DNA of 64,000 nucleotides. Source: Mesorhizobium sp. NZP2298 (lineage in GTDB: Bacteria > Pseudomonadota > Alphaproteobacteria > Rhizobiales > Rhizobiaceae). The notes below the pieces were generated by a model. That model ran no database searches, had not been told where the DNA came from, and saw only the letters and a list, made by a program, of their open reading frames with translations. Both the position numbers and the translations under genes were made by a program. This document shows positions 8,843 to 20,674 of the stretch, piece by piece (position 1 is the first letter of the stretch; every line of letters starts with the position of its first letter). Location: contig NZ_CP033365.1 of assembly GCF_013170825.1 (NCBI RefSeq), forward strand, positions 310,001-374,000, written 5' to 3'.

Positions 8843-9778
8843 TCAGAATGCCGGTTCGACCGAATTGACATTATCCTTGGTGACGACGGTGAGCGGGATC
8901 GGCAGCCGGTCCTTGACCTCCTTGCCGTCGATGATCTGCGCCATCGTGTTGATGGCCAGGCGGCCGTCCTCGACCGGCGACTGGACGATGGTCGAATACA
9001 TCTCATTGGTGCGGATCGACTCGAATGCGTCCTTCTGGCCGTTGATGCCGACGATCGGCGGTGCCGCCTTGGAGGGGTTGGCCTCCTTCCAGGCGTCGAT
9101 GAAGCCGCGCGCCATGGTGTCGTCATTGGCGTAGACGCCACTGATCTGGTCGCCGAAGCGGGTGATCAGGTCGCGGCTCACCACCAGCGCCTTCTGCTGG
9201 TCGAAGTCGGCGTTGACCGTGTCGAGCACCTTGATATCGGCGTTGGTTTCCTTGAGGCGGTCGGTGAAGCCGGTCACGCGGCCGATCGTGGTACCGTTGC
9301 CGGCCTGGCCGGCGATGATGACGACGGAGCCCTTGCCCCCCAGCGCCTTGCTGAGCGAATCCGCGGCGAGCTTGCCTTCCTCGTAGACGTCAGGCCCGGT
9401 GAAGGACTTGATGAACGGCTTGGCATCGTCGCTCATCGGCGAATTGATGAGGATCGCCGGAATGTTGGCCTGCTGTGCGCGGGCGAGGCCCGGTATGTAG
9501 GCCTGCGGATCGAGCGGCCACAGGATGATGCCGTCGACCTTGCGCGCCACGCAGGTGTTTAGCTGCTCGGTGCCCTTCTGGACGTCGAAATCCTGGCTAA
9601 GGCTCAGGATCTCGATGTCGAGCTCCTTGGCACGGGCTTCAAGCGCCTTGTTGGCTGGCGTGGCATAGGCATGCGAATCCGCCGCCGTCACATAGCAAAC
9701 CGTCTTGGCACTGGCCCAGCCTGTCGATGCTAGCACCGCGATGGCGGCGATCTGGAGCATGCTTGTCTTGCCGATCAT
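8843..9778 (-). CDS. Sugar ABC transporter, periplasmic binding protein (RbsB/Peripla_BP_4 type)
   Basis: 311 residues with a Sec signal peptide (cleavage near ASA-KT, about residue 24), then a two-lobed periplasmic binding protein of the ribose/galactose class: DGIILWPLDPQAYIPGLARA, GNGTTIGRVTGFTDRL, GVYANDDTMARGF. It is the last gene of the importer operon. Its ATG overlaps the preceding permease stop (ATGA) and has a strong AAGGAGG site. Ligand cannot be read from sequence. Linked dehydratase and mutarotase genes suggest a hexose, 6-deoxyhexose or sugar acid. Confidence 0.92.
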   Translation of the reverse strand: MIGKTSMLQIAAIAVLASTGWASAKTVCYVTAADSHAYATPANKALEARAKELDIEILSLSQDFDVQKGTEQLNTCVARKVDGIILWPLDPQAYIPGLARAQQANIPAILINSPMSDDAKPFIKSFTGPDVYEEGKLAADSLSKALGGKGSVVIIAGQAGNGTTIGRVTGFTDRLKETNADIKVLDTVNADFDQQKALVVSRDLITRFGDQISGVYANDDTMARGFIDAWKEANPSKAAPPIVGINGQKDAFESIRTNEMYSTIVQSPVEDGRLAINTMAQIIDGKEVKDRLPIPLTVVTKDNVNSVEPAF

Positions 9779-10773
9779 GTTTTTCCTCCTTGAGTGATTG
9801 GATTGTCGCGAATGAGCGCGGGGCGCGTGCCCGGAGCCCTCCCCTTGGTGGTAACGGCCCGATCGAGCACGACGAGCAGGATCAGGATGAGCCCCGATAC
9901 GACCTGCTGGACGTATGCGGGAACGGATTGGAACTCCATCGCGATGGTCAGCGAGCCGATGGTCAGCACGCCGCCGAGCGTGCCGAGCGCGGATCCCCTG
10001 CCGCCTTCGAGGCGGGTTCCGCCGACGACGACGGCGGCGATGACGGCAACCGTCAGTTCCGAGCCGAAGACGGGCGAACCGGTGTTGGTGACGAGGCTCT
10101 GCAGAACCCCGGCCAGGCCGGCGAGCGTGCCGGCGAAGACGAAGCCGAGAAAGACGACGCGGTCCGAAGCAATGCCGCTTTCCTTGGCGGCCGCCGGATT
10201 GGAGCCGACGGCAAAGACATTGCGGCCCGGAATGGTGCGCGTCAGCCAGAAATGCAGCAGCACGATCAGGATGATGAACAGGGCGCTGCGAATGGTGAAG
10301 ACATCGAGATAGATCTTGGCCAGCGCCAGCGAGAGCATGATGTCGGTGCCTGTCACCGGCTGGCTGTTGGTGATCCAGTGCGCGAGCGAACGGAAGATCA
10401 GCATCGTCGCCAGCGTCAGGACAAGCGAATTCACCTTCAGGCCGACGACCAGCGCGCCGTTGATGGCGCCGGCCAGCGTGCCAACCAGGATGCCGGCGAT
10501 CACGGCTGGGAGGATGCCGATCTCGCGTTGGAGGATGACCGATACGATGCCGGCCAGTGCGAACACGGCGCCGCCGGAGAGATCGATTTGGCCCGATATC
10601 AACAGCACCGTCAGGCCGATGGCGATCAGGCCGATCGTCGCCGCGCGGTCGAGGCCTAAGCCAAGGGTCGAGGCGGAGAAGTAACCGGGAACCACCAGCG
10701 CCGAGATGACGAGCGTCAGGCCGAGGATGATCACGACCCTATGCCGCGAGGCAAGCGTCAGCAGCCGCATCAT
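9775..10773 (-). CDS. Sugar ABC transporter permease 1 (RbsC/BPD_transp_2)
   Basis: 332-residue integral membrane subunit with about nine hydrophobic segments and the RbsC-family block GRNVFAVGSNPAAAKESGI preceding the EAA-like cytoplasmic loop. The correct start is ATG 10773 ([14 protein letters not shown]), whose ATGA overlaps the stop of the second permease. The longer open frame to 11160 only reads through that neighbour. Two different permeases imply a heterodimeric channel. Confidence 0.92.
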   Translation of the reverse strand: MMRLLTLASRHRVVIILGLTLVISALVVPGYFSASTLGLGLDRAATIGLIAIGLTVLLISGQIDLSGGAVFALAGIVSVILQREIGILPAVIAGILVGTLAGAINGALVVGLKVNSLVLTLATMLIFRSLAHWITNSQPVTGTDIMLSLALAKIYLDVFTIRSALFIILIVLLHFWLTRTIPGRNVFAVGSNPAAAKESGIASDRVVFLGFVFAGTLAGLAGVLQSLVTNTGSPVFGSELTVAVIAAVVVGGTRLEGGRGSALGTLGGVLTIGSLTIAMEFQSVPAYVQQVVSGLILILLVVLDRAVTTKGRAPGTRPALIRDNPITQGGKT

Positions 10774-11764
10774 GCCACCCCTCGCTTGCGCAACGCGGCA
10801 TCCATGCCGACGGCGCCGACGATCAGGATGCCGAGCACAAAGCCCTGGATCGGCGTGCGCACGCCGTCGAGAACCATGACGTTGGTCAGAAGCTGTACGA
10901 AGATGAGGCCGGCGATCGCCCGCGGCACGGAGCCGAAACCGCCGATGATCGACACACCGCCGACCACCACCGCGGTGATGGCGCTGAATTCGTAGCCAGC
11001 CCCGATGAGCGGCCGCGCGCTTTGCAACGTCAGCCCGAGCAGGCCACCGCTGATGCCGGAGGCGAGCGCCGTGATGACGAAGGCGCCGGCCTTCACTGCT
11101 TGCACGGGAACGGCGCTTGCCTCTGCGGCTTTGTAATTGCCGCCGGTGGCGAGCGTCCACCGGCCCCAGACGGAACGCGACAGGACGAAATGGCCGATGA
11201 GGGCGATGGCCAGGAAGATCAGCACCACGACCGGAATGCCGAACAGGCGGCCCTTGGCGAATTCGGCCGAGGCCGGGTTGCTGCCGTAGACGATGACCCC
11301 GCCGACCGCGGCCTGGACGATGCCCAGGCCAATGGTGCCGATGCCGAGCGTGGCGATGATGGGATTGATGCCGACATAGCCGACCAGCACGCCGTTGAGC
11401 AGGCCGATCAGGCCGGCGAGGCCGACCGCCAGAACGAAGGCGGGCAGCGGCCCGATCAGCGGCTGCAGCCCGAGCGACAGGATGGCGCCGCAGGCGATCG
11501 TTGCCGGCACCGACAGATCGGCCAGGCCGCCGACCACCAGCACAAAGGTCATGCCGACGACGACGATGCCGACGATGGACATCGAGGTCAGGACATTGAG
11601 CAGATTGCCTGTGGTGAAAAAGGCAGGGCTGACAAAGGAGCCGTAGAGCAGAACGGCGAGGATGGCGAAGGCGAGCCCTGCCTTCGACAGGGCGTCGACA
11701 AGCCTGCCGCCGCGCGTAAAACGGTCGTTGCGGGTCACGCCGCTGACCTCCATGGTCGCGTCGG

Positions 11765-11768
<4 letters not shown>
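10770..11768 (-). CDS. Sugar ABC transporter permease 2 (RbsC/BPD_transp_2)
   Basis: 332-residue RbsC-type permease, partner of the adjacent permease. It has multiple transmembrane segments from about residue 25 ([19 protein letters not shown]) and a cytoplasmic loop at [20 protein letters not shown]. The GTG at 11768 overlaps the ATPase stop by 4 nt (GTGA), matching the tight coupling of the whole operon. An ATG at 11753 is an alternative start five codons in. Confidence 0.9.
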
Positions 11769-13270
<1,502 letters not shown>

Positions 13271-13326
13271 GTCTGGCAGGTTCCTCCCTGGCGGCCTATC
13301 CCGTTGGCTTCGGATGTTGCATTATT

Positions 13327-13338
13327 TTAGTATAATAG
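13327..13338 (+). promoter_or_regulatory. Putative GntR-family operator, site A
   Basis: TTAGTATAATAG matches the motif CTAATATAATAG at 10 of 12 positions. It lies 57 nt upstream of the ABC ATPase start, where a repressor would block the importer promoter. Confidence 0.45.
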
Positions 13339-13449
13339 CCTATTAAAACGCGAACCTCCTCCGACCTGAATGCTCACCTCCCGGCGTGCGAATTGGTTCA
13401 GGCCTTCGTCTGCGGATCGAATTCCTCACTGCGGATGCCGACTATTGCA

Positions 13450-13461
13450 CTAATATAACAG
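13450..13461 (+). promoter_or_regulatory. Putative GntR-family operator, site B
   Basis: CTAATATAACAG matches the motif at 11 of 12 positions. It lies mid-way between the divergent genes. Confidence 0.45.
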
Positions 13462-13548
13462 TTCTGACAAGCTGGATTCCGATGAACTGGAACCGCTCCA
13501 TTGCCGGCAGAGATCGCCACGCGCATTGGGTGCATTCCAATTTACATT

Positions 13549-13560
13549 CTAATATAATCT
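13549..13560 (+). promoter_or_regulatory. Putative GntR-family operator, site C
   Basis: CTAATATAATCT matches the motif at 10 of 12 positions. It lies 35 nt upstream of the gntR ATG, consistent with autoregulation. Confidence 0.45.
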
Positions 13561-13594
13561 GATCATTTCTGGTGAACGAAGCTACGGATTTGCC

Positions 13595-14269
13595 ATGGAC
13601 CTGGACCCTTCGACCCTCAATCGGGCTCTGCCGCTTCGCGATCAGATCTATCAGAAGATCCGTAATCTGATCGTCGTCGGACAGATGAAGCCGGGGGAAG
13701 TTATCAACGAGGTGGCCATCGCGGAGGCACTCGGTGTTTCACGGACGCCGGTTCGGGAAGCGGTCAAGCGCATCAGTGACGAGGGCCTGGTCAAGATACT
13801 GGCGCAGACCGGCACCTATGTCGCGCCGATCAGCCGGGCCGACCTGGAAGAGGCCTATGTGATCCGCCGGGCGCTCGAGATGGAGAGCGCCAGGCGTGCG
13901 GCCGTGAAGCTGACGCCGGCAGCCGCCGAACTGCTTGAGGACAACATGGCGGCGCACCGGCTGGCCATATCGCGCGGCAGGTACGCAACCGCGATCCAGC
14001 TCGACGACGTCTTCCATCGTACCATTGCCGAGATCTGTGGCCTGCCAATGATCTGGCGGGCCGTCGACATTTCCAAGGCGCAGATGGATCGTGGCCGTTA
14101 TCTCGCTATTCCCAAGCCCGGCTATGGCGAACAGACGATCGAGCAGCACGAGGCCATCCTTGACGCGCTGAAGCGACACGATGCCGAAGGCGCCGCGAAG
14201 GCAATGGAGCACCATCTCGAGACGTCGTTCCGCAACACGCTCGAAGTCGCCGCCGACCTTCTCGGCTGA
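13595..14269 (+). CDS. GntR-family (FadR/FCD subfamily) transcriptional regulator
   Basis: 224 residues. The winged helix-turn-helix is at ~12-75 (LRDQIYQKIRNLIVVGQMKPG, GVSRTPVREAVKRI). An FCD effector domain fills ~85-215, with metal-site residues in DDVFHRTIAE, EQHEAIL and MEHHLETSF. FCD regulators usually respond to sugar acids or carboxylates and act as local repressors. It sits between the importer and the catabolic genes and is the natural candidate to bind the repeated AT-rich motif on both sides of it. Confidence 0.93.
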   Translation: MDLDPSTLNRALPLRDQIYQKIRNLIVVGQMKPGEVINEVAIAEALGVSRTPVREAVKRISDEGLVKILAQTGTYVAPISRADLEEAYVIRRALEMESARRAAVKLTPAAAELLEDNMAAHRLAISRGRYATAIQLDDVFHRTIAEICGLPMIWRAVDISKAQMDRGRYLAIPKPGYGEQTIEQHEAILDALKRHDAEGAAKAMEHHLETSFRNTLEVAADLLG

Positions 14270-14293
14270 ACCCGCACCGGAGACGACCCGCAC

Positions 14294-14623
14294 ATGCGGA
14301 GAATGGGACTTTGCATCGGCCTGAAGGCCGATGCGATCGCCGAATACAAGCGCGTCCACGCCGCCGTCTGGCCAAGCGTGCTCGAAGTCATCAGCCGTGC
14401 CAACATCCGCAACTACTCCATCTTCCTGCGTGAGCCCGAGAACCTGCTTTTCGCCTATTGGGAGTATCATGGCAGCGATTTCGCCCAAGATGCCGCACGA
14501 ATGGGCGAATCCTCCGCCATGCGCAAATGGTGGGAGCTGTGCGATCCCATGCAAAAACCATTGCCGACCCGCGCCGACGGAGAATGGTGGGCAGCCATGG
14601 AAGAAGTCTTCCATCTCGACTGA
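14294..14623 (+). CDS. L-rhamnose mutarotase-family protein (RhaM/RhaU-like)
   Basis: 109 residues of the DUF718/RhaM family, which interconverts sugar anomers. Typical features are the N-terminal GLKADAIAEYKRVHAAVWP with the active-site His, the central YSIFLREPENLLFAYWEYHG, and a WW pair (KWWELCDPMQKPLP). It starts 24 nt after gntR, so they are probably co-transcribed. The anomerase role points to a free aldose such as rhamnose, fucose or a related sugar as the transported substrate. No rhamnose isomerase or kinase is nearby. Confidence 0.9.
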   Translation: MRRMGLCIGLKADAIAEYKRVHAAVWPSVLEVISRANIRNYSIFLREPENLLFAYWEYHGSDFAQDAARMGESSAMRKWWELCDPMQKPLPTRADGEWWAAMEEVFHLD

Positions 14624-14737
14624 CCGCGAACCAATCGTGCGTGGTCGCCTGCCCGGCCAGATGCCCGGTTTCAGTCGGGATTGATCCGAGCGCGGCGGAC
14701 GGGTGGAATTCACTCCCCTCTACGCCAAGACGGTTCC

Positions 14738-14779
14738 TCAGTGCCGCTGAGGCGGCTGTCAGTGCCGCTGAGGCGGCTG
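14738..14779 (+). repeat. Perfect 21-bp tandem duplication
   Basis: Two exact head-to-tail copies of a 21-bp unit starting TCAGTGCCGCTGAGGCGGCT, at 14738-14758 and 14759-14779, followed by a degenerate third start. It lies between the mutarotase gene and the dehydratase promoter. Each unit can itself fold (GCCGCTGAGGCGGC). Confidence 0.85.
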
Positions 14780-14807
14780 TCACTGCCGCCGCTTGACCAT
14801 TGACATT

Positions 14808-14819
14808 CTATTATATTAG
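14808..14819 (-). promoter_or_regulatory. Putative GntR-family operator, site D, with adjoining TTGACA
   Basis: CTATTATATTAG is the exact reverse complement of the motif CTAATATAATAG. It lies 60 nt upstream of the dehydratase start and directly after a TTGACA box (14800-14805), so it would overlap a promoter for the dehydratase-dehydrogenase pair. Confidence 0.5.
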
Positions 14820-14878
14820 TATTTCTCATCGTTCATCCCTGACTTCGTCGGGGGAGAGCTTCCTTCAGAGTTTGTGTA

Positions 14879-16390
14879 ATGACGCGGTTCATCCAGCTTT
14901 CGCACGCCGACAACATTCTTCTTGCGGTCGACCCTTTGAAGGTCGGCGACAGGGCCGGTGACGTCGCGGCCAGGGCACGGATCCCGCGCGGCCACAAGAT
15001 GGCCATGCGCGACATCGCTTCGGACGAACCGATCGTGAAATACGGCCAGACCATCGGCTTTGCACGCGAACCAATCGTCGCCGGCGACTGGGTGCACGAG
15101 CACAATGTGTATCTGCGCAATTTCGAGCGCGACTACCTCTTCGGCACAAACGCCAGGCACACGCCTGTTCTTCCAGAGGCCGAACGCGCCACCTTCCTGG
15201 GTTACCGCAGGCCGAGCGGCAAGGTCGGTACGCGCAATTTCATCGCCGTCCTGACTTCGGTGAACTGCTCGGCCAGCGTCGCCCGCTTCATCGTGGAAGA
15301 GGTCAACCGGTCGGGCATCCTGCGCGACTATCCCAATGTCGACGGCGTCATTTCGCTCGTCCACGGCACAGGCTGCGGCATCGACACCAAGGGGCCCGCC
15401 TACGATCTCCTGAAACGCACGCAATGGGGGTTTGCCACCAACCCCAATGTCGGCGGCGTGCTGATGGTCGGGCTCGGCTGCGAAGCGTTCCAGATCCCGC
15501 GCTGGATGCAGTCCTACAACATCGAGGAGAGCACCATCTTCCGCACGATGACGATCCAGGAGACCGGCGGCACCCGCAAGACCGTCGAGGCCGGTGTCAA
15601 GGCGATCCTCGACATGCTGCCGACCGTGAATGCGGCGGAAAGAACGCCGCAGCCGGCTTCCGAACTGGTGCTGGCGCTGCAATGCGGCGGGTCGGACGGT
15701 TACTCCGGCATCAGCGCCAACCCGGCGCTCGGTGCGGCGGTGGACCTGCTGGTCGCGCAGGGCGGGACGGCCGTTCTCTCGGAGACGCCCGAGATCTATG
15801 GCGCGGAGCATCTTCTCACCTTGCGCGCCGAGACCCGCGAAGTGGGAGAGAAGCTGATCGAGCGCATCCGCTGGTGGGAGGACTATACCGCCAGGCACGA
15901 CATGGAGATGAACAACAACCCGTCTCCCGGCAACAAGCTGGGCGGGCTGACGACCATACTGGAGAAATCACTCGGCGCCTCCGCCAAGGGCGGCACGACC
16001 AATCTGCGCGCCGTGCTGGAATATGCCGAGCCGATCAACGAGCGCGGCCTCGTCTTCATGGATACGCCGGGTTACGACCCGGTCTCGGCCACCGGACAGG
16101 TTGCCGGCGGCGCCAACATATTGTGCTTCACCACGGGACGCGGCTCGGCCTTCGGCTGCAAGCCGACGCCCTCGATCAAGCTCGCCTCGAACTCCTTCAT
16201 CTTCGAGCAGATGCGCGAGGACATGGACATAAACTGCGGCGACATACTGGACGGCGTGACGCTGGCCGAGAAGGGCGAGGAGATCTTCACCGAGATCCTG
16301 CGCGTGGCATCGGGCGGGCGCACCAAGTCGGAATCGCTCGGTTATGGCGACAACGAGTTCGTGCCCTGGAGTCTCGGCGCGACGATGTAG
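14879..16390 (+). CDS. UxaA-family sugar-acid dehydratase (altronate/galactarate dehydratase type)
   Basis: 503 residues, the length of UxaA. The N-terminal SAF domain (~1-95, ARIPRGHKMAMRDIASDEPI) is followed by the catalytic UxaA domain with VNCSASVARFIVEE, HGTGCGIDTKGPAYD, GLGCEAFQIPRW, CGGSDGYSGISANPALG and FTTGRGSAFGCKPTPSIKL. Family members dehydrate hexonates to 2-keto-3-deoxy acids using a metal. Here the substrate is probably an aldonate or uronate-derived acid made from the imported sugar. It starts downstream of operator site D and is followed after 61 bp by the SDR gene. Confidence 0.9.
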   Translation: MTRFIQLSHADNILLAVDPLKVGDRAGDVAARARIPRGHKMAMRDIASDEPIVKYGQTIGFAREPIVAGDWVHEHNVYLRNFERDYLFGTNARHTPVLPEAERATFLGYRRPSGKVGTRNFIAVLTSVNCSASVARFIVEEVNRSGILRDYPNVDGVISLVHGTGCGIDTKGPAYDLLKRTQWGFATNPNVGGVLMVGLGCEAFQIPRWMQSYNIEESTIFRTMTIQETGGTRKTVEAGVKAILDMLPTVNAAERTPQPASELVLALQCGGSDGYSGISANPALGAAVDLLVAQGGTAVLSETPEIYGAEHLLTLRAETREVGEKLIERIRWWEDYTARHDMEMNNNPSPGNKLGGLTTILEKSLGASAKGGTTNLRAVLEYAEPINERGLVFMDTPGYDPVSATGQVAGGANILCFTTGRGSAFGCKPTPSIKLASNSFIFEQMREDMDINCGDILDGVTLAEKGEEIFTEILRVASGGRTKSESLGYGDNEFVPWSLGATM

Positions 16391-16451
16391 CAATCCCGCC
16401 CGCTTTCATCGGGCAGCCCTCCAGCATCTCAAACGGAAAGAACCGCTCGAC

Positions 16452-17198
16452 ATGAACAGGATCGATCTTGACGGCCAGCACGCCGTGGTCACCGGCGGCG
16501 CGCAAGGCCTCGGCTTTGCGATGGCCAAGCGTTTTGTCGCCTCCGGCGCGACGGTCACCTTGTGGGACATCGACGAAGCCCGTCTCGATGCGGCCAAGCA
16601 GGAGCTCGGCAAGGCCGCCACGACGCTGGCCGTGGACATAGCCAGTTGGGAAGCGGTGGACGCCGCCCGCGCCAGAACGGAGGAGATCGCCAACAAGATC
16701 TCCATCCTGGTCAACTCGGCGGGCATCGCCGGTCCGGCCGCGCCGCTCGATAGCTACGACATCGATGTCTGGAAGAAGGTCATCGACATCAACGTCAACG
16801 GTACCTTCTACGTCAACCGCGCCGTGGTTCCCGGGATGAAGGAGCGCAATTACGGGCGCATCGTCAACATCGCCTCGGTCGCCGGCAAGGAAGGCAATCC
16901 CAATGCCGCCGCCTATTCGGCCTCGAAAGCCGCAGTCATCGGCATGACCAAGTCGCTTGGCAAGGAACTGGCGCAGTACGACATCGCGGTCAACTGCATC
17001 TCGCCGGCGACGGCGCAGACGCGCATCCTCGAGCAGCTGACGGCCGAGCACATCGAATACATGCGTTCGCGCATTCCGCGCGGCCGCCTGCTGGAGGTCG
17101 ACGAGGCCGCCGCCATGGTCGCCTGGCTCGTCTCGAAGGAAAACAGCTTCACCACGGCCTCGACCTTCGATCTGTCGGGTGGACGCACGACCTACTGA
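16452..17198 (+). CDS. SDR-family sugar or sugar-acid dehydrogenase
   Basis: 248-residue classical short-chain dehydrogenase. It has the NAD(P) motif TGGAQGLGFA (~13), NSAGIAG, IVNIASVAGKEGNPNAAAYSASKAA with the catalytic Ser-Tyr-Lys, and a C-terminal FDLSGGRTTY. An Asp after the second beta strand (LWDIDEA) suggests a preference for NAD+. The start at 16452 was chosen because it begins the Rossmann fold directly. Paired with the UxaA dehydratase, it likely oxidises the sugar or the 2-keto-3-deoxy intermediate. FabG-like annotation would be generic. Confidence 0.9.
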   Translation: MNRIDLDGQHAVVTGGAQGLGFAMAKRFVASGATVTLWDIDEARLDAAKQELGKAATTLAVDIASWEAVDAARARTEEIANKISILVNSAGIAGPAAPLDSYDIDVWKKVIDINVNGTFYVNRAVVPGMKERNYGRIVNIASVAGKEGNPNAAAYSASKAAVIGMTKSLGKELAQYDIAVNCISPATAQTRILEQLTAEHIEYMRSRIPRGRLLEVDEAAAMVAWLVSKENSFTTASTFDLSGGRTTY

Positions 17199-17545
17199 TC
17201 GAGATCAAGCTTCCGCAGCACTGGCCTCCGGCGTCAGCCGACGGCCGGGATGGCACGTGTCCGCCCCGGCACGATCTCGGGCGCGCCGTCGGGCATGGCG
17301 GCCGCGATGCCTAGAATGTGACCGGAGCCGAGAAGCAGGCCGCGGAGAGCCCAGCGGGGGCGTCGTCATCGATCTCGTCGCCGAAATGGGCAACAGACGG
17401 CGAGCCCTGCTTGGGAAAGGTCGCGCGGCGGTTAGGCGGTGAGGCTGGATTGTCGGCGCAACCCTCTAGTGAGCGGAGCTGCTCGAGGCGAGCGTACCAG
17501 GGCCGTACGGCCCATTCACCGGTTGCGGTTGGCTGAGAGACTGTT
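17199..17545. other. Gene-poor stretch between SDR gene and tRNA-Ala
   Basis: 347 bp with no credible intact gene. The only coding-like trace is a 39-codon C-terminal remnant on the minus strand, listed separately. No terminator with a T-tract was seen. Confidence 0.6.
17234..17350 (-). pseudogene. Possible 3' remnant of an unidentified gene
   Basis: A 39-codon minus-strand stretch ending in TGA reads like natural protein: LLLGSGHILGIAAAMPDG, then APEIVPGRTRAIPAVG. It has no start codon or upstream continuation in frame. The parent family was not recognised. It lies directly downstream of the tRNA-Ala 3' end. Confidence 0.25.
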
Positions 17546-17621
<76 letters not shown>

Positions 17622-17793
17622 ACTTCCGGCAGTCAACCGGCGCCGTTTCCGGCGAAGAGATCAGCACGGGTTGGAACACCGCGCCGTTAGTGCAGGCGGC
17701 TTCTAACCCCGCCTTTCCCAGATATCAAGCCTTCAATGCCGGCTTTTTGTTCACAGGCCAAGAAAGCCTGCAAACGCTTGTCTCTCGGGTCGA

Positions 17794-18180
17794 TCAGACC
17801 TCGTCGTCGTCGTCGCCGACGCCGATCATGTCGGCAACGTCGTCGTCTTCTTCCTCTTCGTCGGCAAGGAAGGTATCGTCCTCGTCGTCGCCGAGATCAA
17901 CGTCCTCGTCGTCGCCGAGATCCGGCAGGTCGTCACCCTTGACGTCCTCGTCGGCCTCTTCGAGCGAGACGACTTCAACGCCCTCTTCGTCCTCGGCGTC
18001 CACTTCCTTCTCGGCCACTTCCTCTTCCTCCTCGAGGGCGGCGATCTTGCCTTCCTCGAAATAGGAACGCGGATAGGTCTTGCCGGTGTAGGGCGAGACG
18101 ATCGGGTCCTTGTTCAGGTCGTAGAATTTTCGACCCGTTTCGGGGTCGATACGCTTTGTGCCAAGTTCGGTTTTTGCCAC
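17794..18180 (-). CDS. FYDLN_acid family protein
   Basis: 128 residues. The N-terminal ~50 carry the family hallmark RIDPETGRKFYDLNKDPIV followed by SPYTGKTYPRSYFEE. The rest is a highly acidic Asp/Glu tail with repeated DDED-type blocks. The start is a GTG at 18180 (VAKTELGTKR) with a GAGG site, since the frame upstream to 18243 adds non-family sequence. Function is unknown. The family is common in alphaproteobacteria and often beside aroA, as here, where it diverges from aroA. Confidence 0.9.
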   Translation of the reverse strand: MAKTELGTKRIDPETGRKFYDLNKDPIVSPYTGKTYPRSYFEEGKIAALEEEEEVAEKEVDAEDEEGVEVVSLEEADEDVKGDDLPDLGDDEDVDLGDDEDDTFLADEEEEDDDVADMIGVGDDDDEV

Positions 18181-18347
18181 GGCAAGCCTCGTGAATAAAA
18201 GAGTGGTCCCCTTAACCACTGTTTGCGGCGCTGTCAAAGCCAAAAGCCGGCGTCACAAAACCAAGTCCTGAAAGGCCTCGCGGCAAGTGACGACCATGGG
18301 GATGACCATTTCGCCCCGCCGTGATACGAGACCGCCGCAACAAATGA

Positions 18348-19745
<1,398 letters not shown>

Positions 19746-19835
19746 CGGGTGATGGCAATTACAAACCCTGGAGAATGGGGGCCGACATCCCTCCCTTCGC
19801 CATCCACGGGCGGAGCGGGAGCGAAACGGACGCGT

Positions 19836-19936
19836 AGACCCGAGGATCCATGCCGTGACGCCAAAGCGTCTCGACGATGCAGAGTTATGGACCGCAGCAT
19901 TCTTCGACTGATGTCACGGCATGGATCCCAGGGTCT
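19836..19936. repeat. Extragenic palindromic repeat between aroA and cmk
   Basis: 24-bp arms at 19836-19859 and 19913-19936 are inverted and match at 22 of 24 positions, with a perfect 16-bp core GGATCCATGCCGTGAC and its complement. Flanking GC-rich segments (to about 19990) include CGCAGCTGCGCTCCTGCTCC, giving the look of dispersed rhizobial palindromic elements. It fills most of the 278-bp gap. Small ORFs across it are not credible. Confidence 0.75.
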
Positions 19937-20023
19937 CCGCGACGCAGCTGCGCTCCTGCTCCGCCCTGGGATGACGAAGGCGCGTGGGCTGGACGCCAAG
20001 CCTTGCGAAGCGCTGGGCTGCCA

Positions 20024-20674
20024 ATGACCTCAACCTTCACCATCGCCATCGACGGCCCCGCCGGCGCAGGCAAGGGCACCCTCGCCCGGCGTCTGGCCGA
20101 CCACTACCGGCTGAACCTGCTCGACACCGGCCTCACCTACCGGGCGGTCGCTTATGCGCTCATCCAGCACGCGCTGCCGCTCGACAACGTCTCGGCCGCC
20201 GAAACCGCCGCCCGTCAGGTCGACCTGGCGAAGCTCGATCGCGCGGTCTTGTCGGCGCATGCCGTTGGCGAGGCGGCCTCGAAGGTCGCGGTGTTCCCGA
20301 CCGTGCGGCGCATTCTCGTCGAGAAGCAGCGCGCGTTCGCCAAGACGCCGCCGGGCGCGGTGCTGGACGGGCGCGACATCGGCACTGTCGTGTGCCCCGA
20401 CGCCGACATCAAACTCTATGTGACGGCGAGTGCCGAAGTGCGGGCACGACGCCGGCTGGCCGAGATCGAAAGCATCGGCGGCACCGCCAATTTCGCCGAA
20501 ATCCTCGCCGACATCGTGCGCCGCGACGAGCGCGACATGGGCCGTGCCGACTCGCCCTTGAAGCCGGCCGCCGACGCGCACTTGCTTGATACCAGCGAAA
20601 TGGCTATAGAAGCCGCGTTTCTCGCGGCCATGGCGATCGTTGACGACGTGCTGGCCAGGAGAAACAAGGCCTGA
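20024..20674 (+). CDS. cmk: Cytidylate kinase
   Basis: 216-residue P-loop nucleoside monophosphate kinase phosphorylating CMP/dCMP. It has Walker [18 protein letters not shown] (~9-25), the Tyr/Arg CMP site in [10 protein letters not shown], and [37 protein letters not shown] and LLDTSEM. The ATG at 20024 gives the normal family N-terminus. The longer frame to 19877 reads into the repeat element. Gene order aroA-cmk-rpsA is conserved in many proteobacteria. Confidence 0.97.
   Translation: MTSTFTIAIDGPAGAGKGTLARRLADHYRLNLLDTGLTYRAVAYALIQHALPLDNVSAAETAARQVDLAKLDRAVLSAHAVGEAASKVAVFPTVRRILVEKQRAFAKTPPGAVLDGRDIGTVVCPDADIKLYVTASAEVRARRRLAEIESIGGTANFAEILADIVRRDERDMGRADSPLKPAADAHLLDTSEMAIEAAFLAAMAIVDDVLARRNKA

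Larger units (their letters stand above)
13271..13594. promoter_or_regulatory. Divergent control region between ABC importer operon and gntR
   Basis: A 324-bp gene-free stretch with unusually AT-rich islands compared with the flanks. It contains three copies of a CTAATATAATAG-like near-palindrome (13327, 13450, 13549), annotated separately. No small ORF with a credible ribosome-binding site was seen. Confidence 0.7.

Noticed and set aside
17794..18060. Trinucleotide repeat tract (GTC/TCG)
   Set aside because: Explained by codons of the acidic Asp/Glu tail of the FYDLN_acid protein, not a simple DNA repeat.
19749..20027. 92-residue ORF between aroA and cmk
   Set aside because: It lies entirely in the palindromic repeat, has no ribosome-binding site and is Arg-rich.
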